Source: Nonlabens sp. Hel1_33_55 (GTDB lineage Bacteria; Bacteroidota; Bacteroidia; Flavobacteriales; Flavobacteriaceae). Taken from it: DNA of 64,000 nucleotides. The number at the start of each line of letters is the position of its first letter. Position 1 is the stretch's first letter. The DNA lies in NCBI RefSeq assembly GCF_900101765.1, contig NZ_LT627735.1, positions 1,590,001 to 1,654,000 on the forward strand. Reading direction: 5' to 3'. The notes under the pieces are model-generated. The model did no database searches. It was given only the letters and a program-made list of their open reading frames with translations, and was not told where the DNA came from. Position numbers and translations under genes: made by a program. This document shows positions 19,626 to 28,409 of the stretch, one piece after another.

Positions 19626-19788
19626 ATTATGTGTTTTAGATTGTTTGGTGGTTCAAATATGCAGAGACATGGCAGTTTTTAAAACTTGTAGCTACCCAAC
19701 TGTAGGAATCAGTATCTGAATTGTACCTTTTCCTGAAAACGTAGAAAACCAACCAGCGTTTTGTACGTATCTTAAAGCAAATCAACCG

Positions 19789-20607
19789 ATGAACTTCACC
19801 ATCAAAACATGTTTTGCTTGCCTTTTCCTAGGTTGCTCTATTCAGTCAATTCAAAGTCAAGGACTCATTGATGGATTTTATAACGGTGCAGGAAACATTA
19901 CAGCTGTAATTGGCGCTGGATATGAGGATAATCCAACCTATCTAGCTGGCAAAAACGAGTTGGAGCTTGAGAAGTCCTTTTATAACATCAATACTTTCAT
20001 CGCTTACGGCATTACAAATCGCATTGATGTCAATCTAGCAGCAGCCTATGTAGAAAGTGACGCAGAAAAAGCATTACAAGATGCTAGACTTATAGCCAAG
20101 TTCAAAGCTTTCGAAACGATTGCAGAGAAATATGAACTATCAACCACCCTAGCAGGTGGCATCGCATTCCCTTTAACCAACTATCAAACCGAAGGTCTTA
20201 ACGCTATAGGACAACGTGCCACCAGCTTTCCATTGCGAGCCTTGTTGCATTACAAAAGAACAGCTGGATGGTTCGCAACAGCACAAGTTGGTTATACGCC
20301 AACCCTAGAACCAACTCCAGATTCCAATACGGCGAGTTTGAAAATAGGTCTGGCGAAGACGAGTTATTATATAGACGCTTTTATAGATTACCAAAACTCG
20401 CTCAATGGAAGAGATTATCGCGGTTTTCCCGCGCCAGATAACTTCAGGGAATTGGAAGTTGATTTCTTGAGAGTTGGATTGACATTATCAAAATCTATCA
20501 CAGCAAAAACAAGTGCTTTTGTAAATGGTGCCTATACGGTAGACGGTAGGAATGTGGGCTTGGGACCTGCGGTAAATTTAGGATTCGTTTATAAAACTGC
20601 TTTATAA
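19789..20607 (+). CDS. Hypothetical outer-membrane beta-barrel protein
   Basis: 272 residues with a signal peptide (1-24, ending SIQSQ). Repeated amphipathic strands follow (TFIAYGITNRIDVNLAAAYV, GWFATAQVGYTPTL, ASLKIGLAKTSYYIDAFIDY), with a closing strand GPAVNLGFVYKTAL, as in transporter-like flavobacterial barrels. No named family is recognised. It converges on the MerR gene with a 6-base overlap at the 3' ends. Confidence 0.7.
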   Translation: MNFTIKTCFACLFLGCSIQSIQSQGLIDGFYNGAGNITAVIGAGYEDNPTYLAGKNELELEKSFYNINTFIAYGITNRIDVNLAAAYVESDAEKALQDARLIAKFKAFETIAEKYELSTTLAGGIAFPLTNYQTEGLNAIGQRATSFPLRALLHYKRTAGWFATAQVGYTPTLEPTPDSNTASLKIGLAKTSYYIDAFIDYQNSLNGRDYRGFPAPDNFRELEVDFLRVGLTLSKSITAKTSAFVNGAYTVDGRNVGLGPAVNLGFVYKTAL

Positions 20608-20928
20608 ATTGTTCTTGATCTTAAGCAGTTCGGCTTTTACAAATTCAAGTTTCTTGATGATCTCCAGATGACTTAAATCTTCTTTATGGGTTTTCATGTA
20701 GTCCCGAGCACCTTCTAACGTGAAACCTCGCTCCTTAACCAAATGAAAAATCGTTTGTAGATTCTTGATATCTGCTTGAGTGAATTTGCGGTTACCGCGA
20801 GCGTTCTTTTTAGGCTGGATGATATCGAACTCCTTTTCCCAAAATCTTATAAGCGATGCATTGACATCAAAAGCCTTAGTGACTTCGCCCATGGAATAAT
20901 ACAACTTCTCTGGTAGGTCAACGTGCAT
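20602..20928 (-). CDS. MerR family transcriptional regulator
   Basis: 108 residues, just the winged-helix DNA-binding region of MerR proteins plus a short helix: YYSMGEVTKAFDVNASLIRFWEKEFDIIQPKK (~10-41), then GNRKFTQADIKNLQTIFHLV and the GFTLEGARDYM wing. No effector domain or cysteine set is present. Small MerR proteins of this kind sit next to M23 peptidase genes in many Flavobacteriaceae, as here with a 1-base overlap. The target is unknown. Confidence 0.9.
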   Translation of the reverse strand: MHVDLPEKLYYSMGEVTKAFDVNASLIRFWEKEFDIIQPKKNARGNRKFTQADIKNLQTIFHLVKERGFTLEGARDYMKTHKEDLSHLEIIKKLEFVKAELLKIKNNL

Positions 20929-21908
20929 TAGTCCAGAGAGATATTTTCTTGTTCAGATTTCTTGAGTAGTTCATTAAACTCTTCTGGAGTCAAAGAACCG
21001 TAATAGAAATTAATAGGATTGATACGCTCGTTATCCTTAAACACTTCATAGTGTAGGTGCGGCGCTTGAGAGCGACCTGTAGAACCTACGTAACCTATGA
21101 TGTCTCCACGTTTTACTTTTTGACCTATTCTTACATTATAAGGATTGCGTGCTCGTAGGTGTGCATATAAAGACACATAACCGAATCCATGATCAATTCT
21201 TACATGGTTTCCATAACCAGCACTATTAGCATCTGCGCGCTCCACTACTCCATCGCCACTGGCAAATACAGGTGTACCTCGCGGCGAGGTGAAATCCATT
21301 CCATAATGGAATTTTCTTGTTTTATTAAATGGATCAGTCCTGTAACCATAACCACTCGCCATACGTGTCAAATCCTGGTTACGAACTGGTTGAATCGCTG
21401 GGATACTTGCTAATAATTTTTCTTGATCCTTAGCAAGAACTGCAATCTCATCCAGTGATTTACTTTGGATTGCGGTACGCTTCTTCAATTTATCGATGGA
21501 TTCCTTAAGCGTGATTACCTTATCAGAATTTGAATAACCCTCGTAGTTTCTGTATCTATTCACACCACCAAAACCTGCTTGACGTTGCTCTTCAGTAATA
21601 GGGTTGGCATCAAAATAAATGCGGTAGATGCTGTTATCACGATCTTCAACTTCTTCAATAACGGCGGTTAGCTGGTCAATCTCCTTTTCCATGCTCTCCA
21701 TTTGCATTTCGACAAATTGCTTATCGCGCTTGGCACTGCGCAATTCTGGAGAATCATAAACCTTACCGGCATACAAATACAAAAGAAAACCTACTAGACA
21801 ACTTGAAAAAACAAATAGAGTCACTTTACCTAAAGTTTTACGCTTGCGACGCTCTACTTTTTGGTAGGAAAGTGTTTCTTGATCGTAGTAGTACTTAACC
21901 TTTGCCAT
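20928..21908 (-). CDS. M23 family metallopeptidase (LytM type)
   Basis: 326 residues. A cytoplasmic N-terminus precedes one membrane segment (~28-48), a coiled coil (~60-180) and a C-terminal M23 domain with zinc ligands in HYGMDF and the HLHYE motif. The full ligand set suggests an active cell-wall endopeptidase in the periplasm. The layout resembles the membrane-bound LytM proteins used in cell elongation. It is transcribed away from alaS and overlaps the MerR gene by 1 base. Confidence 0.92.
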   Translation of the reverse strand: MAKVKYYYDQETLSYQKVERRKRKTLGKVTLFVFSSCLVGFLLYLYAGKVYDSPELRSAKRDKQFVEMQMESMEKEIDQLTAVIEEVEDRDNSIYRIYFDANPITEEQRQAGFGGVNRYRNYEGYSNSDKVITLKESIDKLKKRTAIQSKSLDEIAVLAKDQEKLLASIPAIQPVRNQDLTRMASGYGYRTDPFNKTRKFHYGMDFTSPRGTPVFASGDGVVERADANSAGYGNHVRIDHGFGYVSLYAHLRARNPYNVRIGQKVKRGDIIGYVGSTGRSQAPHLHYEVFKDNERINPINFYYGSLTPEEFNELLKKSEQENISLD

Positions 21909-21930
21909 ACGTTATAAAGTGCTATTTTTG
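21901..21930 (+). promoter_or_regulatory. Promoter of alaS
   Basis: TTTG (21901-21904), 18 bases, then TATTTTTG (21923-21930) on the plus strand. It would give a leader of about 130 bases that contains the palindrome copy at 21979. The promoter overlaps the first codons of the divergent M23 gene. Confidence 0.55.
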
Positions 21931-21978
21931 CCGTGTTTTCTGCACTCTTTAGAAGACGCAGAAAGGTTGATTTTGTTA

Positions 21979-21994
21979 CGCTTTCGCGAAAGCG
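21979..21994. repeat. Iterated palindrome copy, in alaS leader
   Basis: Exact CGCTTTCGCGAAAGCG followed by AACTCATC, 72 bases before the alaS start and inside its predicted leader. Confidence 0.95.
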
Positions 21995-22066
21995 AACTCA
22001 TCATCAACCCGTTAACAACGAGGACAAAAGTAAGAAATTGTAATTAACCGCAGGATAGCAGCCACA

Positions 22067-24712
22067 ATGAAGTCACAACAGATAAGACAGACCTTCCTAG
22101 ATTTTTTCAAGAACAAACAACACCAGATAGTTGCCAGCGCTCCCATGGTCATCAAAAATGACCCGACGCTCATGTTCACAAATGCTGGGATGAATCAGTT
22201 TAAGGAGTATTTTCTAGGGATTTCAGATCCTAAGAACAATAGGGTGACTGACACGCAAAAATGCCTGCGTGTAAGCGGTAAACACAATGACCTTGAAGAA
22301 GTTGGTGTGGATACGTACCACCATACGATGTTTGAAATGTTGGGGAACTGGAGTTTTGGCGATTATTTTAAAAAAGAAGCCATTGCATGGGCATGGGAAT
22401 TATTGGTTGACGTTTATGGCATTGATAAGGACTGCTTGTATGTCACGATTTTTGAAGGTGATGCCTCTGAAAACTTAGAACGCGATACCGAAGCCTATGA
22501 TTTCTGGGCAGAACTTATCGACAAAGACCGCATCCTCAACGGAAACAAGAAGGATAATTTTTGGGAAATGGGTGATCAAGGTCCTTGTGGACCATGTTCT
22601 GAAATTCACGTGGACATACGCAGCGATGCCGAAAAGGCTAAAGTCGACGGTGCAACTCTTGTAAATGCAGACCATCCACAAGTGGTGGAAATTTGGAATC
22701 TCGTATTCATGCAATACAACCGCATGGCAGATGGTTCTTTAAAAAACTTACCTGCACAACATGTGGATACAGGTATGGGCTTTGAACGCCTTGCTATGGT
22801 TTTACAGCACAAACAATCCAATTATGACACTGATGTATTCCAGCCGCTCATCAGCGAGATTGAAACCATCACAGGTCATTCCTATGGAAATACCGAACAG
22901 GAAGATATCGCGATCAGAGTCATTGCAGATCACGTGCGCGCGGTTTCCTTCTCTATTGCAGATGGCCAATTGCCGTCCAATACTGGTGCTGGATATGTAA
23001 TACGCAGAATCCTGAGACGTGCCATACGCTACGGATTTACCTACCTCAATAAAAAAGAACCTTTCATTTTCAAATTGGCTTCTACGCTGGCGCATCAAAT
23101 GGGTGATGCTTTCCCAGAATTGAAGGCACAAAAGGATTTGATTATTAATGTAATCAAGGAAGAAGAGCAATCGTTCTTGAGAACCCTTGATCAAGGATTG
23201 GTTTTGTTGGATTCCATGATCGCTTCCGCGCGCCGCGCTGAGCCTGTCGAAGGGAAAGCGAAATCAGAAAACACCATCGAGGGATCCAAAGCATTTGAAT
23301 TGTACGACACCTTTGGCTTTCCTATTGATTTAACCGCATTGATTTTGCGCGAGAAAGGAATGCAGCTTGACGAAGCAGGTTTTGATAAAGCCATGCAAGA
23401 ACAAAAGGACAGATCCAGAGCAGCCAGTGCAACCTCTGCCACGGACTGGACCGAATTAAGATCTGACGATGTGCAGGAGTTTGTAGGCTACGATCGTCTA
23501 GAGGCTGATGTATTTATTTCCAGATACAGAAAAGTCACTTCTAAAAAAGACGGTGATCAATATCAGCTGGTTTTTAATATGACTCCGTTTTATGGAGAAA
23601 GTGGTGGTCAGACCGGTGACAAAGGGTATTTAGAGAGCACAAGCGGTGATACCGTTTACATTATCGACACAAAGAAGGAAAACGGACAAACCGTTCATAT
23701 CACAAACAACCTGCCTAAAGAATTAAAGGAGCGACACAAGGCTGTGGTAGATGCTAAACAACGTCAACGCAGTGCCGCAAACCATACAGCTACTCACCTT
23801 TTACATCAAGCATTACGCAAGATTCTGGGAACGCATGTAGAACAAAAAGGTTCTATGGTACGCAGTTCTTCTTTGAGATTTGACTTCTCGCATTTTGCCA
23901 AAATGACTCCAGAAGAAATTGATCAGGTAGAACAATTTGTAAATGCTCGTATTTCTGAACAATTACAACTGGAAGAAAATAGAAACAACACATATGAAGC
24001 AGCGATTGAAGAAGGTGCTATTGGGTTGTTTGGTGAGAAATATGGTGATGTAGTTAGAACAGTTAAGTTTGGTGAAAGTCAGGAACTTTGTGGTGGAACA
24101 CACGTTCAAAACACCGCAGATGTCTGGCATTTTAAAATTAAAAGCGAGGCTGCCGTAGCTGCTGGAATACGTCGTATTGAGGCCATCACAGGCGATGCCG
24201 TATTGAAGTATTTTGAAGATCAAGATGAAACGCTAGAAGAGATAAAAAACATCCTAAAATCAACAGCAAAAAATCCAGCCGATTCCGTTCAAGCGTTGCA
24301 GGATGAAAACGCTGCGCTTAAAAAGGAAATTGAGCAATTGCTTAAAGCGAAAGCTGGAAATCTCAAAGGTGATTTAATAGCTTCTGCTCAAGAAATCAAT
24401 GGCGTACAGTTTATTTCTGCTGCTACTGATCTTGATACCAAATCCATCAAGGACTTGGCTTTTGAAATCGAGCGTGGTATGGAAAATTTATTCATGATTC
24501 TAGGATCTAATTCAGATGATAAGGCAACACTTACCGTCATCATTAGTAAAAATCTCGTAGAAGACAAAAAGCTGAATGCAGGAGCTATCGTCCGCGAACT
24601 AGGAAAGCACATTCAAGGCGGCGGCGGTGGCCAGCCACACTTTGCCACAGCTGGTGGTAAGAACCCGCAAGGGATTGATGCAGCGCTTGAGGCTGCTAAG
24701 GGTTATTTGTAG
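22067..24712 (+). CDS. alaS: Alanyl-tRNA synthetase
   Basis: 881 residues, normal for bacterial AlaRS. The class II core has AGMNQFKEYFLG (motif 1 region), HHTMFEMLGNWSFGDYFK, and motif 3 AGYVIRRILRRAIRYG. The editing domain has zinc ligands in NHTATHLLH and CGGTHVQ. The C-Ala/DHHA1 domain ends GGGGGQPHFATAGG. It charges tRNA-Ala and clears Ser/Gly mischarging. At residues ~385-400, a variable loop between the catalytic and editing parts, the DNA is a palindrome copy split by a 24-base insert (23221-23260), adding RRAEPVEG in frame. The gene is followed 10 bases later by the RDD gene. Confidence 0.97.
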   Translation: MKSQQIRQTFLDFFKNKQHQIVASAPMVIKNDPTLMFTNAGMNQFKEYFLGISDPKNNRVTDTQKCLRVSGKHNDLEEVGVDTYHHTMFEMLGNWSFGDYFKKEAIAWAWELLVDVYGIDKDCLYVTIFEGDASENLERDTEAYDFWAELIDKDRILNGNKKDNFWEMGDQGPCGPCSEIHVDIRSDAEKAKVDGATLVNADHPQVVEIWNLVFMQYNRMADGSLKNLPAQHVDTGMGFERLAMVLQHKQSNYDTDVFQPLISEIETITGHSYGNTEQEDIAIRVIADHVRAVSFSIADGQLPSNTGAGYVIRRILRRAIRYGFTYLNKKEPFIFKLASTLAHQMGDAFPELKAQKDLIINVIKEEEQSFLRTLDQGLVLLDSMIASARRAEPVEGKAKSENTIEGSKAFELYDTFGFPIDLTALILREKGMQLDEAGFDKAMQEQKDRSRAASATSATDWTELRSDDVQEFVGYDRLEADVFISRYRKVTSKKDGDQYQLVFNMTPFYGESGGQTGDKGYLESTSGDTVYIIDTKKENGQTVHITNNLPKELKERHKAVVDAKQRQRSAANHTATHLLHQALRKILGTHVEQKGSMVRSSSLRFDFSHFAKMTPEEIDQVEQFVNARISEQLQLEENRNNTYEAAIEEGAIGLFGEKYGDVVRTVKFGESQELCGGTHVQNTADVWHFKIKSEAAVAAGIRRIEAITGDAVLKYFEDQDETLEEIKNILKSTAKNPADSVQALQDENAALKKEIEQLLKAKAGNLKGDLIASAQEINGVQFISAATDLDTKSIKDLAFEIERGMENLFMILGSNSDDKATLTVIISKNLVEDKKLNAGAIVRELGKHIQGGGGGQPHFATAGGKNPQGIDAALEAAKGYL
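23221..23260. repeat. Composite repeat in alaS: palindrome split by a second repeat
   Basis: The left half CGCTTCCGCG (one mismatch to the palindrome) and right half AAAGCG flank a 24-base insert (23231-23254) whose core CTGAGCCTGTCGAAG belongs to the widespread CTTCGACAGGCTCAG repeat family. Removing the insert restores a near-exact palindrome read as AxAKA. The insert is 8 codons, so the frame is kept. Confidence 0.8.
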
Positions 24713-24721
24713 ATTGATAAC

Positions 24722-25291
24722 ATGCAAAACGACCCTTTTCTAGAACAAGACGAATCACAAGAAACCGAACTCAATTTTAAAGGATTCGGTCCTCGATTGG
24801 GAGCATATTTGCTGGACGCACTTTTCTTGATCATTCCTGTAGGTGCGGTGAATATCTATAATCTTATTTATTTGCGCAGCTTCTGGTTGTATCTATTGGC
24901 GAGTATTGTTGCCATGGCTTACAAGCCAATATTAGAATGGCTTTATGGCGCAACTTGGGGTAAGATGATCCTTTATATTAAAGTCGTGGATTATGACGGC
25001 GGCAAAATCAATGCTGCACAGGCAGTCTTACGCAGCATCTTTACCATTGCCCAAACCCTAATCATGCTACCCATCTATTTTTATATTTTCAACGATGGTT
25101 ACCTGGCTGATTTTGAAGGTTACTTCGATTACAGCCTTGCGCTTGCAGAACGTTATCCAGTGCTCAATGTGATTTCAGGTATCTCGGCACTCATCGTTTT
25201 TGCCGAAGTAATTGCTTTGCTTATGGATCAACCTTACTGGCGATCCATACACGATAGGATCGCAAAAACTTATGTAGTTGAGAAAGAATAG
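24722..25291 (+). CDS. RDD family membrane protein
   Basis: 189 residues with an RDD domain: GFGPRLGAYLLDALFLIIPVG (~20-40), with R-x4-DA in the first membrane helix, ATWGKMILYIKVVDYDG (~77-93), and final helices with DQPYWRSIHDRIAKTYVV. Three to four membrane segments. RDD proteins are inner-membrane proteins of mostly unknown role, some linked to Na+/H+ exchange. It lies 10 bases after alaS and is probably co-transcribed. Confidence 0.88.
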   Translation: MQNDPFLEQDESQETELNFKGFGPRLGAYLLDALFLIIPVGAVNIYNLIYLRSFWLYLLASIVAMAYKPILEWLYGATWGKMILYIKVVDYDGGKINAAQAVLRSIFTIAQTLIMLPIYFYIFNDGYLADFEGYFDYSLALAERYPVLNVISGISALIVFAEVIALLMDQPYWRSIHDRIAKTYVVEKE

Positions 25292-25326
25292 ACCACAGAA
25301 TATCAGTTTTTAAACTCGAACTTTAC

Positions 25327-25959
25327 ATGAAGACTTTTCTTTTTGTTTCTATAATAGCGCTTCTCGTTGTAGGCTGTAATAATATTCAGTCTGTCACCTA
25401 CCAAGAACCTACAAAATTGAGAAAAAATGAATTTATTGTTAGAAAGGGCTCCTACACTATTGTAAAACCAGAAGTTCCTGTTCGGCTGGTTAATGAAACA
25501 TTTTCTCGCTTAGAAGAAAATATGAGAGACCTTTTAGGCAACTGCTTATTAAGCAATAGCGTGGTCAAAGCAACTGATATACAAATTGACGATTACAAAA
25601 TCAGAAAGGCCGACATCAATAGTATTAAAATACTCCAACCAAATGTGGATTTTGTAATCCATATAAGTTCAACTTACAAGGAGCCTATTGTTACTCAATT
25701 CAGAGATACTAGAAAATCATTTAGTCCTGATGAACATGTGACTGGAACGCTCACCATCTTTGATATTTCTACAAATCGTATTATTTACCAACAACAACTG
25801 ATTGGTTCTACTGAGGAGAAATATGATGTCTTCAATGACGATAATGATCTTATTTTATTCAAAGCTACGGGCAACATGCTAACAGAAAAAGTCTTAAAAC
25901 GCCTGATCGATGGCGTGTCTCGTCATGCAGAAAACTTCGTTGATAGCTGCAATAAATAG
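25327..25959 (+). CDS. Hypothetical lipoprotein
   Basis: 210 residues with a clear lipobox (LLVVGC, Cys17). The mature part is mixed alpha/beta with VDFVIHISSTYKEP, VTGTLTIFDISTNRIIYQQQLIGS and a C-terminal amphipathic helix. It resembles the general design of lipoproteins that compute a stress-dependent copy of an envelope component, but no family is recognised. It is 35 bases after the RDD gene and 5 before the next gene, so part of the alaS-headed series. Confidence 0.75.
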   Translation: MKTFLFVSIIALLVVGCNNIQSVTYQEPTKLRKNEFIVRKGSYTIVKPEVPVRLVNETFSRLEENMRDLLGNCLLSNSVVKATDIQIDDYKIRKADINSIKILQPNVDFVIHISSTYKEPIVTQFRDTRKSFSPDEHVTGTLTIFDISTNRIIYQQQLIGSTEEKYDVFNDDNDLILFKATGNMLTEKVLKRLIDGVSRHAENFVDSCNK

Positions 25960-25964
25960 AAATT

Positions 25965-26258
25965 ATGCTAGCAGGTGGCTTCATACAGCACATGATCACC
26001 GCAATGAAAAACAACGCCAGACGTCGTAAGACTAGCGATAAATCTCTGGCGGGAACTGAAAGCGGAGCTCTTTACAACAATGACTGGAGCAAAACACCTA
26101 AACACACTCCAGAACAAATTGCCGCAGCCAAAGCGGCGTTCCAAATCAAAGTTAAACAAGAGAAAAAGCGGCGAAATAAAGTAATTCTTGTCACCATTCT
26201 TGCCGCAGCGATCATATGCTATCTAATATATCTTGCATTGAATTATTTCATCACTTAG
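25965..26258 (+). CDS. Hypothetical small membrane protein
   Basis: 97 residues from the first ATG; ATGs at 25995 and 26004 are also possible, and the last gives MKNNARRRKTSD. A basic, Lys/Arg-rich cytoplasmic N-terminus (KTPKHTPEQIAAAKAAFQIKVKQEKKRR) precedes one membrane segment (VILVTILAAAIICYLIYLAL) near the C-terminus. No family recognised. It follows the lipoprotein gene by 5 bases. Confidence 0.65.
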   Translation: MLAGGFIQHMITAMKNNARRRKTSDKSLAGTESGALYNNDWSKTPKHTPEQIAAAKAAFQIKVKQEKKRRNKVILVTILAAAIICYLIYLALNYFIT

Positions 26259-26320
26259 TTTAGAATTCTGCTAACAATCGCGGCATTTCATTTGATTACA
26301 TTTGGTTGAGTATGTCATCT

Positions 26321-27235
26321 ATGAAATTAACTACCTCTTTTGAGATTGATAAAATCGCCAGACCCATTGACCACAACAGTCAAGTGGTCCTGCTGGGCAG
26401 TTGCTTTGCGCAGCACATAGGAGATAAACTTAGTTACAATGCATTCCAGTCGGTAGTGAATCCTTTTGGGGTAATTTTCAATCCGCATAGTATTGCGGTA
26501 TTGGTGGAGAAGTCACTAAAAGGTGATTTTAAAATGGATGATGTGGCTGGGAAATTCAGCTATCTCGCTCATTCTGATCTTAATGGTGAAAGTAGCAATG
26601 AAACGCTAGAGAATTTGAAAAGAGCTGGAAATATCTTAAAAAATCAGCTTTCTAAAGCTTCTCATTTGATCATTACATTGGGCACTTCTTGGATTTACGA
26701 ACTCAAGGAAAGTAGCACTATCGTGGTCAACTGTCACCAACAACCTCAGAAGCTTTTTGATAAAAGACTTCTTACCCACGAAGAAATAAGTAATTCGCTT
26801 CATAAAATTGAAAAATTAATTTCCTCAATAAATCCTGACATCCAGCTTATCTACACGGTTTCACCCGTGCGGCATATAAAGGATGGTATGGTTGAAAACA
26901 CCCGTAGCAAGGCGCGCTTGCAGGAGGCCATTCAGCAGCGATGTGATCATGGCGAGGCATATTATTTTCCGTCCTATGAGATCCTGATGGACGAACTGCG
27001 CGACTACCGCTTCTATGCCGGTGATATGATTCATCCTAATGATACCGCTGTGGATTATGTGTGGTTACGCTTTCGCGAAAGCGCACTCAACCCAAACACC
27101 TCAAAAGCAATAACAGCTATTGAGAAACATCAAAAATTAGTTTACCACAGGCCTAAGGACTCAAAGGCACATCAGGTGCAAGTAGAAGAGTCTCGCCATC
27201 AATTACTCACTCGATTTCCATCTCTCCAAATATGA
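26321..27235 (+). CDS. GSCFA domain-containing protein
   Basis: 304 residues from the ATG at 26321. ATG 26312 and TTG 26306 are in frame, but family members start with MKL-T like this one. The GSCFA motif reads LLGSCFAQHIGDKLSYNAF (~21-39), followed by the GDSL-hydrolase-like ITLGTSWIYE, TVSPVRHIKDG and DMIHPNDTAVDYVW blocks, matching an SGNH/GDSL-like fold with a putative nucleophile in GSC. The biochemical role is not established. The palindrome copy at 27068-27083 is read here as RFRES near the C-terminus. The end overlaps the DUF4230 start (ATGA). Confidence 0.88.
   Translation: MKLTTSFEIDKIARPIDHNSQVVLLGSCFAQHIGDKLSYNAFQSVVNPFGVIFNPHSIAVLVEKSLKGDFKMDDVAGKFSYLAHSDLNGESSNETLENLKRAGNILKNQLSKASHLIITLGTSWIYELKESSTIVVNCHQQPQKLFDKRLLTHEEISNSLHKIEKLISSINPDIQLIYTVSPVRHIKDGMVENTRSKARLQEAIQQRCDHGEAYYFPSYEILMDELRDYRFYAGDMIHPNDTAVDYVWLRFRESALNPNTSKAITAIEKHQKLVYHRPKDSKAHQVQVEESRHQLLTRFPSLQI
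27068..27083. repeat. Iterated palindrome copy, inside GSCFA gene
   Basis: Exact CGCTTTCGCGAAAGCG read as RFRES (the second of the three frames), followed by CACTCAACC. Confidence 0.95.
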
Positions 27236-27858
27236 TACGTAGACTCAAAGGAATTTTTATAGGTGTTGCCGTCACACTGGTGATAGTACTCATGTACAGC
27301 TATTACAGCAATCGCAATAGTGAACAGGAACGACTGACCGCTCAAACTGCACTTATTGAAAAACAGGTGCGCAATGTGAGCAAACTAGTAGTGACAGAGG
27401 CTACCTATGCTAAAGTTTACACCTATGAAAACACAAAGTCATATGGATGGGACTTTTACAGCAGCCAGAAACGCGCTTTGATTATTTCAAATGCCAAAGT
27501 CCAGATCGCATACGATTTGCGCAAGATGAATTTTCAAATTGAAGAGAATGAAAAAACAATTAGGATCCTAAATATACCACCACCTGAAATCAAAATTGAT
27601 CCAGATCTGACCTACTATAACATTGACAATGGATTGACCAATAGGTTTGAGGCAAAGGATTTTAATAAAATGAAAAGTCAGATCACTAAGGACCTGAGAG
27701 GTAAAATAAGTAAGAGTGAAATTGTCAACAACGCACAAAACCGACTGCTAAGCGAGCTGTCTCAAGTTTATGTACTGACTGAAAGTTTTGGTTGGAAACT
27801 GGAGTATGATGGATCTACCATCGACAGCAGTAGCGACTGGACAAGCATTATGGATTAA
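27232..27858 (+). CDS. DUF4230 domain-containing protein
   Basis: 208 residues. One N-terminal membrane segment (~7-24) precedes an extracytoplasmic domain with KLVVTEATYAKVYTYENTKSYG, KRALIISNAKVQIAYDLRKM and LLSELSQVYVLTESFGWKLEYDG, the DUF4230 pattern. Function unknown. It is translationally coupled to the GSCFA gene through an ATGA overlap and is followed by a strong hairpin (27873-27904). Confidence 0.85.
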   Translation: MIRRLKGIFIGVAVTLVIVLMYSYYSNRNSEQERLTAQTALIEKQVRNVSKLVVTEATYAKVYTYENTKSYGWDFYSSQKRALIISNAKVQIAYDLRKMNFQIEENEKTIRILNIPPPEIKIDPDLTYYNIDNGLTNRFEAKDFNKMKSQITKDLRGKISKSEIVNNAQNRLLSELSQVYVLTESFGWKLEYDGSTIDSSSDWTSIMD

Positions 27859-27872
27859 CTGAAAGAAAGCAC

Positions 27873-27904
27873 AAATCCCTCAAGAACTAATTCTTGAGGG
27901 ATTT
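27873..27904. terminator. Convergent terminator hairpin
   Basis: A 14-bp perfect stem (AAATCCCTCAAGAA / TTCTTGAGGGATTT) with a CTAA loop between convergent genes ending at 27858 and 27948. The T-rich right arm serves the plus strand and its mirror the minus strand. Confidence 0.85.
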
Positions 27905-27947
27905 GCCATCATTAACCAAAACTAACTACTAAACTTTATACGAGCAT

Positions 27948-28409
27948 TTATCTACCTCTGGTACGATATTCCCGCAATATTTTTTTCCTGAATTCATATT
28001 CGGCTTTTTTGAGTTGCAAAAATCTCTTTGGCCCTATGATTTTTATGATCTTACGGTTACGAGATTCAAAGTTGGACTCATTGAGAGAAGCCTCGATATC
28101 AAACATACCATCGACAAAACCTTGTGCTTGATCAACAGACATGGTGTTGAAACTCTTTGCCATGTCGTACATCAATTTCTTTTTCTTGATTTTCAAATCA
28201 TTGCGCTCTTCCTTTATATCATTGAAGATAGGCCAGAACTTTTGAGCCTCGGCAGATGTTAATGACAATTCCTGCGTCAGGTAAGCCACTTCCATAGCTT
28301 CAATTTTATCTGTGGCACTTTGCACTTCTTGATAGCTGGTGCGTACGACTTGCGCCATAGAACTGAAAGATGCCATTAGGGCTATGGTAAATACAGTTAT
28401 AGTTTTCAT
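27948..28409 (-). CDS. Small exported protein, Spy/LTXXQ-like
   Basis: 153 residues from the ATG at 28409 (three codons upstream, 28418 is also in frame but inside the previous gene). A signal peptide ends SSMAQ. The mature part is nearly all helical and charged: EVAYLTQELSLTSAEAQKFWPIFNDIKEERNDLKIKKKKL, then FLQLKKAEYEFRKKILREYR. The LTSAEAQKFWPI segment resembles the LTxxQ motif of Spy/CpxP periplasmic proteins, so a chaperone or stress-sensor role is plausible. It is the third gene of an ECF sigma operon (ATGA overlap with the preceding gene). Confidence 0.78.
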   Translation of the reverse strand: MKTITVFTIALMASFSSMAQVVRTSYQEVQSATDKIEAMEVAYLTQELSLTSAEAQKFWPIFNDIKEERNDLKIKKKKLMYDMAKSFNTMSVDQAQGFVDGMFDIEASLNESNFESRNRKIIKIIGPKRFLQLKKAEYEFRKKILREYRTRGR

